Assembly (NCBI GenBank): GCA_045535205.1
Contig: JAZSLF010000097.1
Location: 1 to 64,000, forward strand
Direction of reading: 5' to 3'
DNA from: RUG14199 sp045535205
Lineage (GTDB): Bacteria; Bacillota; Clostridia; Oscillospirales; CAG-272
Length of the DNA: 64,000 nt
Shown here: positions 16,586 to 26,219 of the stretch, piece by piece
Numbering within the stretch: the first letter of the stretch is position 1
Layout of the letters: every line of letters starts with the position of its first letter
Made by a program: the position numbers and the translations under genes
The notes under the pieces: model-generated
Seen by the model: the letters and a program-made list of their open reading frames with translations, nothing else
Told to the model about the DNA's origin: nothing
Databases searched by the model: none

Positions 16586-19500
16586 ATGAAAAGAGCACCA
16601 AAAGTTTTAATTTCACTTCTGCTGCTTGTGTCTATGCTCGGAAATCTTATTCCGATAGTTTCACTTGCGGCCGACAGTGATACTGTCGGCGGTTTTTATT
16701 ATAAACCCGCTTCATCAGTAGTCCCCGGAAAAGAATATCTCGTACTCAGCACCAACAACACGGGCACCGCTTATGCCCTCGCACCCACAGACAGCGCAAG
16801 TACGGAAAACAAAAACACAACAAAATCAGTACCCGTATCTATCAATGCGGACGGCACCGTTTCGGGTTCTGACAGCACAGCGGAACTTGAATGGGAATTT
16901 ATTCAGTCCACTCCTACCACCTCTGATAACAGAGCAAAAGTCCTTTATATGCTTCAAAATAAGGCCACCGGAGCTTACCTGTGGAATCCTTCATATGAAG
17001 TTGACACAAGTGTATTCGGTACTTGTATTACGCCTATACAGGATGCATATAACGGAAGTACATTTGCTGCATTCGATTACAACACAGCATTAACTGCTGC
17101 AACGGGATCAGAGAACATTCTCGGCGATATAACCGGAACAGCAACGTTCCAGGGAGCATGGATGAAACTTCAGTCTCCTTCAAACGGTGACGGCAACTTC
17201 GCAGTTAACTTTACGAGAAGCACCCTTTCTACAAACACCTGGAGATTTTTCACATATACATATCACACAGGTCTTGCAGCTCAGGGAACTACTCTTACTG
17301 TTGGTCAGCAAGCACGTATTTATACCGACACTACAGGTAATCCCGGTTTTGCACAGGATTATTCTTTCCTCGTATCATCAAGCCCTATTCAGAGTGGATG
17401 GAATTCACCGAGCCTTGATCTTATTTCTTTTGCAAAGTTGAATGGAGCGTCCTTCTTTACAGGTAATATCAAGAGAATCAGACTCGACCTTCAGGATACA
17501 AACACTAAGCCAAATCAACACGGTTTTGTTGACTCTGTAGCTCTCGGTAAGACAGCTGCAGGTATCCAGACCTTGGCAATGTACAGAAATGATGTAGCGA
17601 ACGCTCGCGGCGGTGGCCTTATGCCTTCCGTTGAATATCCCTTCTGTCAGTTTGAAATCGGTAACATCAATAACAATCATTGGGCAATTGCTTTCTATTC
17701 AAATCAGTCCGCAAGTAAGAATTATATGATGGCTCCTGATACTGACGGCGGTCCTTTCAGATTCGGTTATAACCATGCAGGAATTTACCTTTATGAAAAA
17801 GTTTACGATGATAATAGTTCCTTTGAATGGGTAATAGCCGATGAGTTAATTAATGGTGAAGAATTTGCTCTCGTAAGTGTGAACAACGGTACAGGCAAAA
17901 TATTCAATTGTGACGGTACAGTTTCAACAGTTACGGTATCGGGTAACAGAATTATTTCCGAAGTACCTGCAACATCCACATGGTCAGCGTATATTAATAG
18001 TGATATAAACGGAACTAATGCTGTCAGCGGTCAAAAAGGCTTCTGGCTTGCAGCAAATTATTTAATTGCAAGTACAGCAGCACAGCCTCAATATATAAAT
18101 ATCAGGCCCTTCCTTATCACTCATGGAAATAATGTAAATACCACATATCCTCACTCTTCTGTAGTTGGAAATTACTACGATACAAATCTTTGTAATTACA
18201 CATGGAACTATGAAAACGGTAAGCTTATAAGTGCTCACATCAATAAGGCACAGGTCGTTGGCGCAACTAATGATGCAACGAAATCTGTTGGATTCAGCGG
18301 TGATGCACTTACAACAGACGGTACAGGAACAGTTTACATTTTCAAGAAGACATATCATGAGCATAATTACGTTGAAACAAACAGAATAAACGCAACTTGT
18401 ACAACTGCGGGTGAAGTAACATATATTTGCGAATGTACAGCAACAAAAACAGATGTAATCGGTGCACTCGGTCATGTGACAGGAGCTCTTTCATCTGTTG
18501 ACAGAGATTTTCATGGCTATACGTGTACACGTTGCTCCGAGCTCGTTAAATCAGCTCACACGATAACATACGAAGATGATGATGCAGTTTATCACGAAAG
18601 AATATGTTTATATTGCGATTACCACGAAACCGAAACACACACACTTGATGTAACTACGGTAGATCCCAACTGTGTACACGGTACGATTACAATATCCCAT
18701 TGTAATTATTGCGGATTCCATGATGAAAGTGATGACGGGGATTTTTCGGGTCACGTAAATAATCCCGGTAGCGTACTTATACCTGCAAGCTGTACTACTG
18801 AAGGTACGCTAAAATACACATGTCTTGTGTGCGGTGATGCTTCCGGCATAGGAACTATTGAAGCACACGGTCATATGTATTCAGATTGGTACAATAAAAA
18901 CGCAACCACCAGAGTGAAAAAATGTCTCCATTGCGGAGATGAGATTACTGAAAATTACAGTAATTATACCACTGATTATGTATACGGCCTCGTTGATTAT
19001 CCTATCTCTGGCAGAGATTACATTATTGCGAATACAGCTTATACCGGAAACGGTTTCGCTGCTGCTTCTCCTAATTATGTTGATTCATCAAAGGAAACTA
19101 TAGTATCAACTCCTATCATCATTAACGGTAAAGACAGTACCTCCCCTGTTCCTTATATTAAACCGAATTCCGCAGGCGAAAATATTCTCTGGACGGCAGA
19201 AGTGAACGGAAATAAGTTTGCCTTCAAAAATATCGGAACAAATGAATACCTTTGGGCAAGAACAATGACAAGCGAATCCTGTCCTGAATGGATCCATAAT
19301 AATATCGGTTCTTCTACAAATCTTTCCGATTATCTTTTCAGTGCCGTCACAGCTTCAGGTGCAGGCGGTAGCGGTGAGGCTATAATCTCAGGACTCGGTA
19401 CGGAACTTATTGCTCCTACAGGTATCAGAGTTGGTTTTGAGGAGAATATTTATTCAAACGGATTTACTATTCCCGGTAAAAATGCTCTTCGTTTCCAGCC

Positions 19501-22228
19501 CGGAGATTTCCACTATCCTATAGTTGGTTTTGTTAATCCCGACGGTAATGTAATAAGACACGAGAACGATTTATTCCCCGATATTACAGGAAATCTCACT
19601 ATTGACTTTGATCTGCATTTCACGTCGCCCGACTGTTGTATCATTCTTTACAAGCCTGATTATACGAACGGACTCTACGGTCAGAGAATTGAAATTCTCG
19701 GCGGCTCATATAATACGGATCCTAACGGCGGCACATGCGTCAACTTTGTTACAAATACAATAAATCCCAACGGCTCTTTAAATAATGACGCTTACGTTTA
19801 CGGAATCAACCTCAATGATCCTAAGTTTGACGGAACTGACATTGATAACGGTCTTACTTGGGGCGAAAACACATGGCATCATATAAGAATTATTTGCGAT
19901 GAAACTTCCAACAGTACAGAGCTGTATATTGACAACGTACTTGTTGCAAAAGTAGATGGTTGGATCTTTAAGTCTCCCGTTATCAATGATGCCGATGGTG
20001 TTGTAAGTAATAAGCATTCTCATAAGGGCATTTATATGCTCAGCTGGATCAATAAGGCGGGTAACCCCGTACACACTCAAAGCGGAATGCCTATGAGATT
20101 TATTCAATACGGATCTGATAATGGCGATTGGAATGTTTGGGTCGATAATCTTAATATCAAGTCCGAACGAGTACATATATACGATGACTACGATGATACA
20201 AGAAATGCAGTATACGGCGTCGAAAGTAATATTACAGCTGAATTTGTAAACGTCGTGGATCCTACTGTGGTTTCTCCTGAACTTATCGCTCAGAATGTAT
20301 TTGTAGCAGATAATGACGTTTCAAACAAAGTATATCTTTATGAAAAGATGTATAAATATGACATTGAGTATTACTATGACGGAATTAAAGACGACAGCCT
20401 TACGGAAACAGGCTATCGTTCAATTGGGGCATCTGTAACATATTCTGATAAAGCCAAACTTGGTTATATTTTTGACAAAGCTTCCCCCGCAGGAACAATA
20501 ACTGTAGGAGAGAATACAGCAAATAACGTTATCAAAGTATATTATGTAAGTGCCGGATCTGCTAATAACGACAGCTATGCTGTAAGTTTTTCCAAAACAG
20601 CAATACCTGCAGCTTATTTTGCAGAAAACGATACTATCAGAAATTCTGTTACAAATTATACACTTAGCGGTATAGCTTCTGCTATAAATGGAAGTGTTAA
20701 TACTATTTATACATCAAGTATTGTAAATAACGCAGTAGTAAACAGCAATGGTGTAACAGTTACTCTTGAAAACGGTAACGTAATTGTAAATTCCACGAAT
20801 ACTACAGATATTAATGTAGATTTTTATCTCCAGTATTCATTTACGCAGAATGGACAGACAGCATATATCTATTCTTCAGCAAAACTTATTTCCGCAACAT
20901 CTATTTATTTTGAAGATAACGCAGGGCTTATAAATTATGCCGGCGGAACACTTCAAAACGGTGGTAACTACGGTTGGGAAAAGGTTGGATCAGGCTCTGT
21001 TCCTACAGCCCTTTATAACGATGTTTACGGATATTCCGATACATATAATAATGTAGCAAACATTCAGTATAGTGCAGGCTCTTCATACAAGCTTACAATG
21101 CCCGAAAGACCTGATTATGAAAACGAGGCTTACGCTTCATTCATATTTAACGGCACAGGCTTTGATGTTATCAGCCACGCCGATTCAACCGCCGGTATAG
21201 TATTCGTAGATGTTTATAACGTGGTAAACGGTGTTCGTACAGGCGATGCTGTCAGAAGTTATTTTGTAAATAACTATCTTGGCTACACTTACAACGGAGA
21301 AGAATGGCTTCCTACAGACAACGCCGATGCTATTTGGCAGGTTCCCGTGATCAAGGTTGACGATCTTGCATACGGCACTTATGAAGCTGTAATTACACCT
21401 ACATACGTCAGAGACTTTAAGGGCAGAACAGAGGGTGATACAAACTTCTATCTTGACGCTGTAAGAATTTACGCACCTATGGAAAACAATGAAGCATTCA
21501 ATTCTGTTTATGCCGCTGTCGGACAGTATGCACCTGTATATTACGATATAGGCGAGCTCATTATCAGCAGCGATAACGACAATTGGAACAGCGGATGTTC
21601 CGGTGTCATGTACATTACGGGTAAGGGCTCGACAGCAACAGCGTCCGATTACACAAAATTCGGTCCTAACCACGAGGTATATCTTAACAGCTCCGATTAT
21701 ATTTCTTTCTATCTTGTATCTGACTCTCCCTCAGCCAATATTGCAATCGGTGCATCTGCCATCGGTTCTGCGGCAACTCTCAGCACAGCACACGGAAAGA
21801 ATACCACAGAATATACGCTTAAATCGGGTCTCGATATGTATTATCCCTTAAACGTAGAATGGACCTTTGAAAACGGTGCTTATAAGACTGATATTATAAC
21901 AGTATCAGCTAAGTCAGGTCTCGTTTCCGTAACAGATATAAGATGTACAGAAGAGGCAGCTGCAGTTTCAACATTATCCTTTGAAACATATTCCGCTTCC
22001 GTAATGGAAAGCTCTTTGGATAGTATTATCGAAATTCTTAATGCAGTTCTCGGCGATGTAAACGGTGACAACGTAGTGAACGCTCTTGACTCTCTTATAG
22101 CAAAGCTTTACGTAACAGGTTCCAAGGAACTTACCGAAGCACAGCTTTACGCACTTGACCTTAACGGCGACGGTGTAATAAACAGTAAAGACGTGCTTAA
22201 ACTCAAGTTACTCATTCTCGGTAAATGA
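16586..22228 (+). CDS. Giant secreted multidomain protein with C-terminal dockerin
   Basis: This 1880-residue exported protein has a signal peptide at residues 1-29 (cleavage near SLAAD). Residues 40-570 hold large beta-rich parts with recurring openings such as VVPGKEYLVLS and LINGEEFALVS. Residues 590-785 hold five to six CxxC repeats of the HxYxxT...ATCTTAGEVTYIC type seen in surface proteins of gut Clostridia, probably metal- or disulfide-stabilised. A further opening SGRDYIIAN follows near residue 810. A LamG-like domain lies at about 1000-1190 (TWGENTWHHIRIICD, TELYIDNVLVAKVDGW), a MucBP-like unit at 1257-1320, and a type I dockerin at 1820-1880 with calcium loops DVNGDNVVNALD and DLNGDGVINSKD. 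There is no sortase motif, so attachment is expected through a cohesin. I see no catalytic domain I can name. AAGGAG precedes the ATG. Confidence 0.85.
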   Translation: MKRAPKVLISLLLLVSMLGNLIPIVSLAADSDTVGGFYYKPASSVVPGKEYLVLSTNNTGTAYALAPTDSASTENKNTTKSVPVSINADGTVSGSDSTAELEWEFIQSTPTTSDNRAKVLYMLQNKATGAYLWNPSYEVDTSVFGTCITPIQDAYNGSTFAAFDYNTALTAATGSENILGDITGTATFQGAWMKLQSPSNGDGNFAVNFTRSTLSTNTWRFFTYTYHTGLAAQGTTLTVGQQARIYTDTTGNPGFAQDYSFLVSSSPIQSGWNSPSLDLISFAKLNGASFFTGNIKRIRLDLQDTNTKPNQHGFVDSVALGKTAAGIQTLAMYRNDVANARGGGLMPSVEYPFCQFEIGNINNNHWAIAFYSNQSASKNYMMAPDTDGGPFRFGYNHAGIYLYEKVYDDNSSFEWVIADELINGEEFALVSVNNGTGKIFNCDGTVSTVTVSGNRIISEVPATSTWSAYINSDINGTNAVSGQKGFWLAANYLIASTAAQPQYINIRPFLITHGNNVNTTYPHSSVVGNYYDTNLCNYTWNYENGKLISAHINKAQVVGATNDATKSVGFSGDALTTDGTGTVYIFKKTYHEHNYVETNRINATCTTAGEVTYICECTATKTDVIGALGHVTGALSSVDRDFHGYTCTRCSELVKSAHTITYEDDDAVYHERICLYCDYHETETHTLDVTTVDPNCVHGTITISHCNYCGFHDESDDGDFSGHVNNPGSVLIPASCTTEGTLKYTCLVCGDASGIGTIEAHGHMYSDWYNKNATTRVKKCLHCGDEITENYSNYTTDYVYGLVDYPISGRDYIIANTAYTGNGFAAASPNYVDSSKETIVSTPIIINGKDSTSPVPYIKPNSAGENILWTAEVNGNKFAFKNIGTNEYLWARTMTSESCPEWIHNNIGSSTNLSDYLFSAVTASGAGGSGEAIISGLGTELIAPTGIRVGFEENIYSNGFTIPGKNALRFQPGDFHYPIVGFVNPDGNVIRHENDLFPDITGNLTIDFDLHFTSPDCCIILYKPDYTNGLYGQRIEILGGSYNTDPNGGTCVNFVTNTINPNGSLNNDAYVYGINLNDPKFDGTDIDNGLTWGENTWHHIRIICDETSNSTELYIDNVLVAKVDGWIFKSPVINDADGVVSNKHSHKGIYMLSWINKAGNPVHTQSGMPMRFIQYGSDNGDWNVWVDNLNIKSERVHIYDDYDDTRNAVYGVESNITAEFVNVVDPTVVSPELIAQNVFVADNDVSNKVYLYEKMYKYDIEYYYDGIKDDSLTETGYRSIGASVTYSDKAKLGYIFDKASPAGTITVGENTANNVIKVYYVSAGSANNDSYAVSFSKTAIPAAYFAENDTIRNSVTNYTLSGIASAINGSVNTIYTSSIVNNAVVNSNGVTVTLENGNVIVNSTNTTDINVDFYLQYSFTQNGQTAYIYSSAKLISATSIYFEDNAGLINYAGGTLQNGGNYGWEKVGSGSVPTALYNDVYGYSDTYNNVANIQYSAGSSYKLTMPERPDYENEAYASFIFNGTGFDVISHADSTAGIVFVDVYNVVNGVRTGDAVRSYFVNNYLGYTYNGEEWLPTDNADAIWQVPVIKVDDLAYGTYEAVITPTYVRDFKGRTEGDTNFYLDAVRIYAPMENNEAFNSVYAAVGQYAPVYYDIGELIISSDNDNWNSGCSGVMYITGKGSTATASDYTKFGPNHEVYLNSSDYISFYLVSDSPSANIAIGASAIGSAATLSTAHGKNTTEYTLKSGLDMYYPLNVEWTFENGAYKTDIITVSAKSGLVSVTDIRCTEEAAAVSTLSFETYSASVMESSLDSIIEILNAVLGDVNGDNVVNALDSLIAKLYVTGSKELTEAQLYALDLNGDGVINSKDVLKLKLLILGK

Positions 22229-22260
22229 GCGACACCAGAAATATATATAGGAGGATAACG

Positions 22261-22509
22261 ATGAAAAAGAGTTATACAAAACCTGAAATAACCTTTGACA
22301 GTTTCGGTGTTTCTGCAAATTTTGCAGCTTCTGTCGGCTCTTGTGCCCATGCGGCAGACCTTTCACTCGAAGCAAGCTGCGGCGTATATATTGCCGGAAG
22401 ACTTTTATTTACCAGTGAGATAACAGGTTGCAAATATATTTCTAATGATGGTGAATTCGGTGCATGTTATTATATTCCCAGTGGAGACAGCAACGTATTT
22501 ATATCGTAA
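22261..22509 (+). CDS. 82-residue four-cysteine peptide, unknown
   Basis: This small protein begins 32 bases after the giant dockerin gene and has its own excellent site, AGGAGGATAACG-ATG, which decides the start over an overlapping frame at 22225. It begins MKKSYTKPEITFDSF, a lysine-rich opening with a conserved KPEI type motif common to small leader-like proteins of gut Clostridia, and has no typical signal peptide. Cysteines at 28, 40, 57 and 69 are spaced C-x11-C-x16-C-x11-C, a mirror-symmetric pattern. It could be a small disulfide- or metal-bound protein or a precursor of a modified peptide; no modifying enzyme is visible nearby. It shares the transcript of the giant gene and ends at the terminator at 22528. 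Confidence 0.7.
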   Translation: MKKSYTKPEITFDSFGVSANFAASVGSCAHAADLSLEASCGVYIAGRLLFTSEITGCKYISNDGEFGACYYIPSGDSNVFIS

Positions 22510-22527
22510 AGAATAACTGAAACTATA

Positions 22528-22560
22528 GACCGCACGCCCAATGGGTGTGCGGTCTTTTAT
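22528..22560 (+). terminator. Terminator of the giant dockerin operon
   Basis: The stem GACCGCACGCCC/GGGTGTGCGGTC (one G-U pair, three-base loop) is followed by TTTTAT. Confidence 0.9.
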
Positions 22561-22564
22561 ATTG

Positions 22565-22598
22565 AAAGAGCCTCAGCCTTTGCAGCTTGAGACTCTTT
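22565..22598 (-). terminator. Terminator of the spoIIA operon
   Basis: On the minus strand the stem AAAGAGTCTCAAGC/GGCTGAGGCTCTTT is followed by a short T-containing tail, just after the sigF stop codon. Confidence 0.6.
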
Positions 22599-22609
22599 AG
22601 TATTTGATT

Positions 22610-23341
22610 TTATGCAAGCTTATCTCTCAAATAAGCAAAAATCTTTTTTTCTTCTCTTGAAATCTTAACCTGAGTCATACCGAGCTTTGCAGCTGTCTCT
22701 TGTTGAGACAGGCATTTATAATAACGCAGAATAATGATTTTACGCCATGTTGGCTCAAGGCTGTTAATAGAGTCAAGAAGTGCAATTCTTTCTATTTCAC
22801 TTTCAAAGGGATTTTCAGAAGCCGCAAGTGAATTTTCAAGCGTTAATCCTTCGTTGTCACCGACAACCGCTGAAAGAGAATATACAGGAGAGATCGCATC
22901 AAGTGCTTCGCAGATCTCCTCACAGCTTAATTTGCACATATCGGATAATTCGGATACGGTTGGTTCCCGACCGTTTTCCGAGGCGTATTTTTCTTTTGCT
23001 TTAATAATCGCATATCCGTTTTGTTTTCGTATTCTGCTTACTTTTATAAGACCGTCATCTCTGAGAAATTTCCGTATTTCTCCCATTATCATGGGAACAG
23101 CATAAGTAGAAAATGCGTTTCCTTTAGTTATGTCAAAGCTTCTTATAGCTTTCAGCATTCCGATTAGTCCTATTTGTATCAGATCTTCAAGCTCACAGCC
23201 TCTTCCTATAAATCGTTTTGCAACAGATGTTACAAGTGTATAATTATCACGTATTAATGCTTCCATGGCGAGCTCGTCGCCGTTTGCGGCACTTTTTAAA
23301 TATTCAAGGTTATTCTTATACTGTTTTCCAGACTTCTCCAT
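22610..23341 (-). CDS. sigF: RNA polymerase sporulation sigma factor SigF
   Basis: This 243-residue sigma-70 family factor drives forespore-specific transcription early in sporulation. Region 2 (LVTSVAKRFIGRGCELEDLIQIGLIGMLKAIRSFD), region 3 and a C-terminal region 4 helix-turn-helix (QQETAAKLGMTQVKISR) are all present. It is the third gene of the spoIIAA-spoIIAB-sigF operon and starts within a few bases of the spoIIAB stop. I give the ATG at 23341; a TTG at 23350 that overlaps the stop is also possible. Activity is expected to be held off by SpoIIAB. Confidence 0.93.
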   Translation of the reverse strand: MEKSGKQYKNNLEYLKSAANGDELAMEALIRDNYTLVTSVAKRFIGRGCELEDLIQIGLIGMLKAIRSFDITKGNAFSTYAVPMIMGEIRKFLRDDGLIKVSRIRKQNGYAIIKAKEKYASENGREPTVSELSDMCKLSCEEICEALDAISPVYSLSAVVGDNEGLTLENSLAASENPFESEIERIALLDSINSLEPTWRKIIILRYYKCLSQQETAAKLGMTQVKISREEKKIFAYLRDKLA

Positions 23342-23346
23342 ATGTA

Positions 23347-23784
23347 TCAAGCAATCTTTTTCACAAGTCTTACTCTTGTGCCGTTACCGTTTTTGGAATA
23401 AACCTTAATTTTATCGGTAAATGTTTCCATGACCGTAAACCCCATTCCGCTTCTTTCTCCATCTGTATTTGTCGTATACATCGGCTCCATAGCCTTTTCT
23501 ACATCATCAATACCGCAGCCTTTATCAATGATGTCGATAATTACAATACGTTCATCTGTAAGTGAAGCTTTAAGCTTTATGATCCCCACAGTACCGCTAT
23601 AGCCGTGAACTATTGAATTGGTAACAGCTTCCGAAACAGCACATTTAATATCCGAAATATCCTCAACGTTCGGATTCAGTTGCATCAAAAAGGAAGAGAT
23701 AAATGAACGTGCAAGTGATTCATTTACGGAAACGGAAGGGAATATCAGTTGTGATGAGTTAATAATTACAGTTTTCTTTTTCAT
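23347..23784 (-). CDS. spoIIAB: Anti-sigma F factor SpoIIAB (serine kinase)
   Basis: This 145-residue GHKL-fold protein both sequesters SigF and phosphorylates SpoIIAA. The ATP-binding N box (CAVSEAVTNSIVHGYSG), the G1 box (DKGCGIDDVEKAM) and the G2 region (ERSGMGFTVMETF) are intact. Its ATG overlaps the spoIIAA stop as ATGA, indicating translational coupling that helps keep the partners in balance. Confidence 0.95.
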   Translation of the reverse strand: MKKKTVIINSSQLIFPSVSVNESLARSFISSFLMQLNPNVEDISDIKCAVSEAVTNSIVHGYSGTVGIIKLKASLTDERIVIIDIIDKGCGIDDVEKAMEPMYTTNTDGERSGMGFTVMETFTDKIKVYSKNGNGTRVRLVKKIA

Positions 23785-24119
23785 ATTATTTTCTTCTTTC
23801 CGGTTATTTCAAAAAATTTTTCACACCCTGCAATTTTGAGGATCTTCATTACATTTTTATTAGGATTTAAAATTTTAAAGGTTGAGCCGACTTCAGTTGA
23901 AAGTCTGTACCGCCCGAGTATAAGACCGAGACCGGAGCTGTCCATAAATGAAACGTCAGAAAGATCCAGATATATCATTTTAGGTTGCTCGATAAATATA
24001 TAAGAATCTATTTTCTTTTTCAATATAGCTGCACTATGGTGATCAATATCGCCGTTAATTCCGATCACAATACAGTTATCCTTTTTTTCTATTTTCAGTT
24101 GTTCGTCAGATGTTCTCAT
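23781..24119 (-). CDS. spoIIAA: Anti-anti-sigma factor SpoIIAA
   Basis: This 112-residue STAS-domain protein releases SigF from SpoIIAB when unphosphorylated. The phospho-acceptor serine is in the LSDVSFMDSSGLGLILG block. AAGGGA precedes the ATG. It is first in the spoIIA operon; the operon is normally under SigH/Spo0A control, and I could not make out a convincing SigH box in the upstream 160 bases. Confidence 0.94.
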   Translation of the reverse strand: MRTSDEQLKIEKKDNCIVIGINGDIDHHSAAILKKKIDSYIFIEQPKMIYLDLSDVSFMDSSGLGLILGRYRLSTEVGSTFKILNPNKNVMKILKIAGCEKFFEITGKKKII

Positions 24120-24218
24120 AAAATATCCCTTGTTAGTATTTTTTATTATATTGTAACGCTGCTAAGTTGAAAAGAAGGTCGAAAAACAATGCTAATAAAT
24201 CTTTTTTTTATAACTTTA

Positions 24219-24247
24219 TTGACAATTACGTTTATGTGTGTTAGACT
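24219..24247 (+). promoter_or_regulatory. Candidate promoter of the phosphofructokinase gene
   Basis: A perfect TTGACA (24219-24224) is followed after 17 bases by the weaker TAGACT (24242-24247), 35 bases before the start codon. Confidence 0.5.
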
Positions 24248-24281
24248 TATATATAATATATAATATATAATTGGAGGTTGT

Positions 24282-25526
24282 ATGTCCATTCTTAAAGGTG
24301 CAGCTGTAATCGGTCAGTCCGGCGGTCCTACAGCAGCTATAAACGCAAGTCTTGCGGGTGTTATTAACGGACTTCTCGATAATAAGGACACAATTACCAC
24401 CGTATACGGAATGAAGAACGGTATAGAAGGCTTTTTAAAGGAAGACCTCATTAATCTTTCGGAAGTATTTTCAATTCTCGGCGACAAGGAAAACGACAAG
24501 CTGAGATGCCTCTCCCTCACTCCTGCGGCAGCACTCGGTTCATGCCGTAAAAAATTACCCTCACCTGAAAGCGATCCCGAATTTTTTGAATGTCTCGTTG
24601 ATCTTTTCAAAAAATATGACATAAGATATTTCTTTTATATCGGCGGCAACGATTCTATGGATACGGTTGCCAAGCTTACGGCTTATACAAAAGAGCATGA
24701 TTACGATATGCGTATTATCGGAGTACCAAAAACCATTGACAATGACCTTTGCGGTACTGACCATACCCCCGGCTTCGGTTCTGCGGCAAAATATATCGCA
24801 ACAACCATGCAAGAGATCATTAGAGATTGCTCTGTATACACAGTTCCCGCAGTAACTATTGTGGAAATAATGGGCAGAGACGCAGGCTGGCTCACAACAG
24901 CAGCCGCAATTCCCGGTCCTGTAAACGGCTACGGACCCGATTACATATATTTACCTGAAAAAACATTCAGCCTTGATAAGTTTATTGAGGACGTTAAAAC
25001 AGCTCTTAATAAGCATCCGAATGTAGTAATCGCTGTTTCCGAAGGCATAAGATTTGAAGATGGCAGATACGTAGGCGAAGGCACTCAAAGCGGTGTTGCA
25101 GACGTATTCGGACATAAATATCTTTCAGGAACCGGTAAAGCTCTTGAGCTTTACGTAAAGGAACAAATAGGATGCAAGGTACGCTCTGTTGAACTCAATA
25201 TTTCACAGCGCTGTGCTTCTCATATCGCTTCTAAGACAGACATTTCCGAATCCTTCGGAGTCGGCGATTCTGCAGCAAACTGTGCAGTAAACGGTTCTAC
25301 CGGCTGCATGATGTCCATAGTTCGCTTGGAAGGCGAATATGGCATCAGCTATGAACCCCGTGAGATATTCGGCATAGCAAACGCAGTAAGATGTGTTCCC
25401 GGCGAATATATCAATGACGAGGGAAATCACGTAACCGATGCTTGTATAAACTATTTGCTTCCCTTAATTAACGGCGAAGTTCAACACAAGTACAACATGG
25501 GTCTTCCCGAAATATTTGTATTTTAA
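24282..25526 (+). CDS. 6-phosphofructokinase, PPi-dependent type
   Basis: Glycolytic enzyme phosphorylating fructose 6-phosphate, 414 residues. The N-terminal glycine-rich loop (AVIGQSGGPTAAINAS), the substrate/catalytic block GVPKTIDNDLCGTDHTPGFGSA and the EIMGRDAGWL block are all present. The phosphoryl-donor region reads GGNDSMDT in place of the GGDGS of ATP enzymes, which marks the pyrophosphate-using group; the reaction is then reversible and saves ATP, common in anaerobic Clostridia. GGAGG precedes the ATG. Confidence 0.9.
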   Translation: MSILKGAAVIGQSGGPTAAINASLAGVINGLLDNKDTITTVYGMKNGIEGFLKEDLINLSEVFSILGDKENDKLRCLSLTPAAALGSCRKKLPSPESDPEFFECLVDLFKKYDIRYFFYIGGNDSMDTVAKLTAYTKEHDYDMRIIGVPKTIDNDLCGTDHTPGFGSAAKYIATTMQEIIRDCSVYTVPAVTIVEIMGRDAGWLTTAAAIPGPVNGYGPDYIYLPEKTFSLDKFIEDVKTALNKHPNVVIAVSEGIRFEDGRYVGEGTQSGVADVFGHKYLSGTGKALELYVKEQIGCKVRSVELNISQRCASHIASKTDISESFGVGDSAANCAVNGSTGCMMSIVRLEGEYGISYEPREIFGIANAVRCVPGEYINDEGNHVTDACINYLLPLINGEVQHKYNMGLPEIFVF

Positions 25527-25564
25527 TTATATTAATAATATTTATTCTATGAAGGAGAAAAAAG

Positions 25565-25786
25565 ATGGCAGGCTTTAAGTATGAAATCGTTAAAACACTT
25601 GGCGTAGTGTCTCAGCCTAACAATGGATGGATCAAAGAACTTAACATGATCAGCTGGAACGGCAGAGAACCTGTTTATGATCTTCGTACATGGGACGAAA
25701 GTCATGAAAGAATGGGTAAAGGCATTACACTTACAGAAGACGATCTTAAAAACCTCAAGGATCTTCTTAACGAATTAAACGTATAA
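25565..25786 (+). CDS. YdbC/PC4-like nucleic-acid-binding protein
   Basis: This 73-residue protein resembles the YdbC family, a bacterial relative of the eukaryotic PC4 (p15) single-strand DNA-binding coactivator. The WIKELNMISWNGREPVYDLR strand region followed by a C-terminal helix (LTEDDLKNLKDLLNEL) is the PC4 layout. GAAGGAG precedes the ATG. It lies 38 bases after the phosphofructokinase gene and probably shares its transcript. The cellular role in Firmicutes is not established. Confidence 0.85.
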   Translation: MAGFKYEIVKTLGVVSQPNNGWIKELNMISWNGREPVYDLRTWDESHERMGKGITLTEDDLKNLKDLLNELNV

Positions 25787-25833
25787 GAGACCCTGAGTTA
25801 GCTTTCGGCAGCAGAGAGCTTTATGCATTAACT

Positions 25834-25865
25834 AAAAAAAGGAAGCATTGCTTCCTTTTTTTATT
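25834..25865. terminator. Bidirectional terminator after YdbC gene
   Basis: The stem GGAAGC/GCTTCC with a three-base loop is flanked by a run of A on the left and a run of T on the right, so it can serve both converging genes. Confidence 0.85.
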
Positions 25866-25877
25866 AGGTATGAACAC

Positions 25878-26060
25878 TCATCTTGTATAATCTGCAATAT
25901 TCTGCATGATGGTTCCTACGGTGTCAAGTGCATTTGCAGTTTTATACTTAATGGTCTTTTTCTTAGGCTTCATTGAGCCTATCGCAACCATTCCCACAGC
26001 AGTACCGATTATAACTCCTGTAAGAACTCCTTTAACAATACCTTTTTTCTCACCGGTCAT
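25878..26060 (-). CDS. Small single-span membrane protein (YtxH-like)
   Basis: This 60-residue protein has a short basic N-terminus, one glycine-rich membrane span (about residues 11-30, GVLTGVIIGTAVGMVAIGS) and a basic, then helical cytosolic tail. The layout is that of YtxH-type gas-vesicle-like small proteins, but the match is by layout only. AAGGGGG precedes the ATG at a good distance, which supports that it is translated. Function is unknown. Confidence 0.6.
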   Translation of the reverse strand: MTGEKKGIVKGVLTGVIIGTAVGMVAIGSMKPKKKTIKYKTANALDTVGTIMQNIADYTR

Positions 26061-26167
26061 TTCTATGTCCCCCTTAATACACTATTTGTATATATTATTG
26101 ACCTATTTCAATAAATAATACAGTATACGTACAATTTATATATAATATAATGAAACAAATATCATAT

Positions 26168-26206
26168 TAAAAAAAACTGCAGTAAGCACTGCAGTTTTAT
26201 TTATAA
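26168..26206. terminator. Terminator of the prfB-methyltransferase operon
   Basis: The stem AACTGCAG/CTGCAGTT has A- and T-rich flanks and lies just beyond the stop codon of the minus-strand methyltransferase gene. Confidence 0.7.
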
Positions 26207-26219
26207 CAAATAGTTTAGT

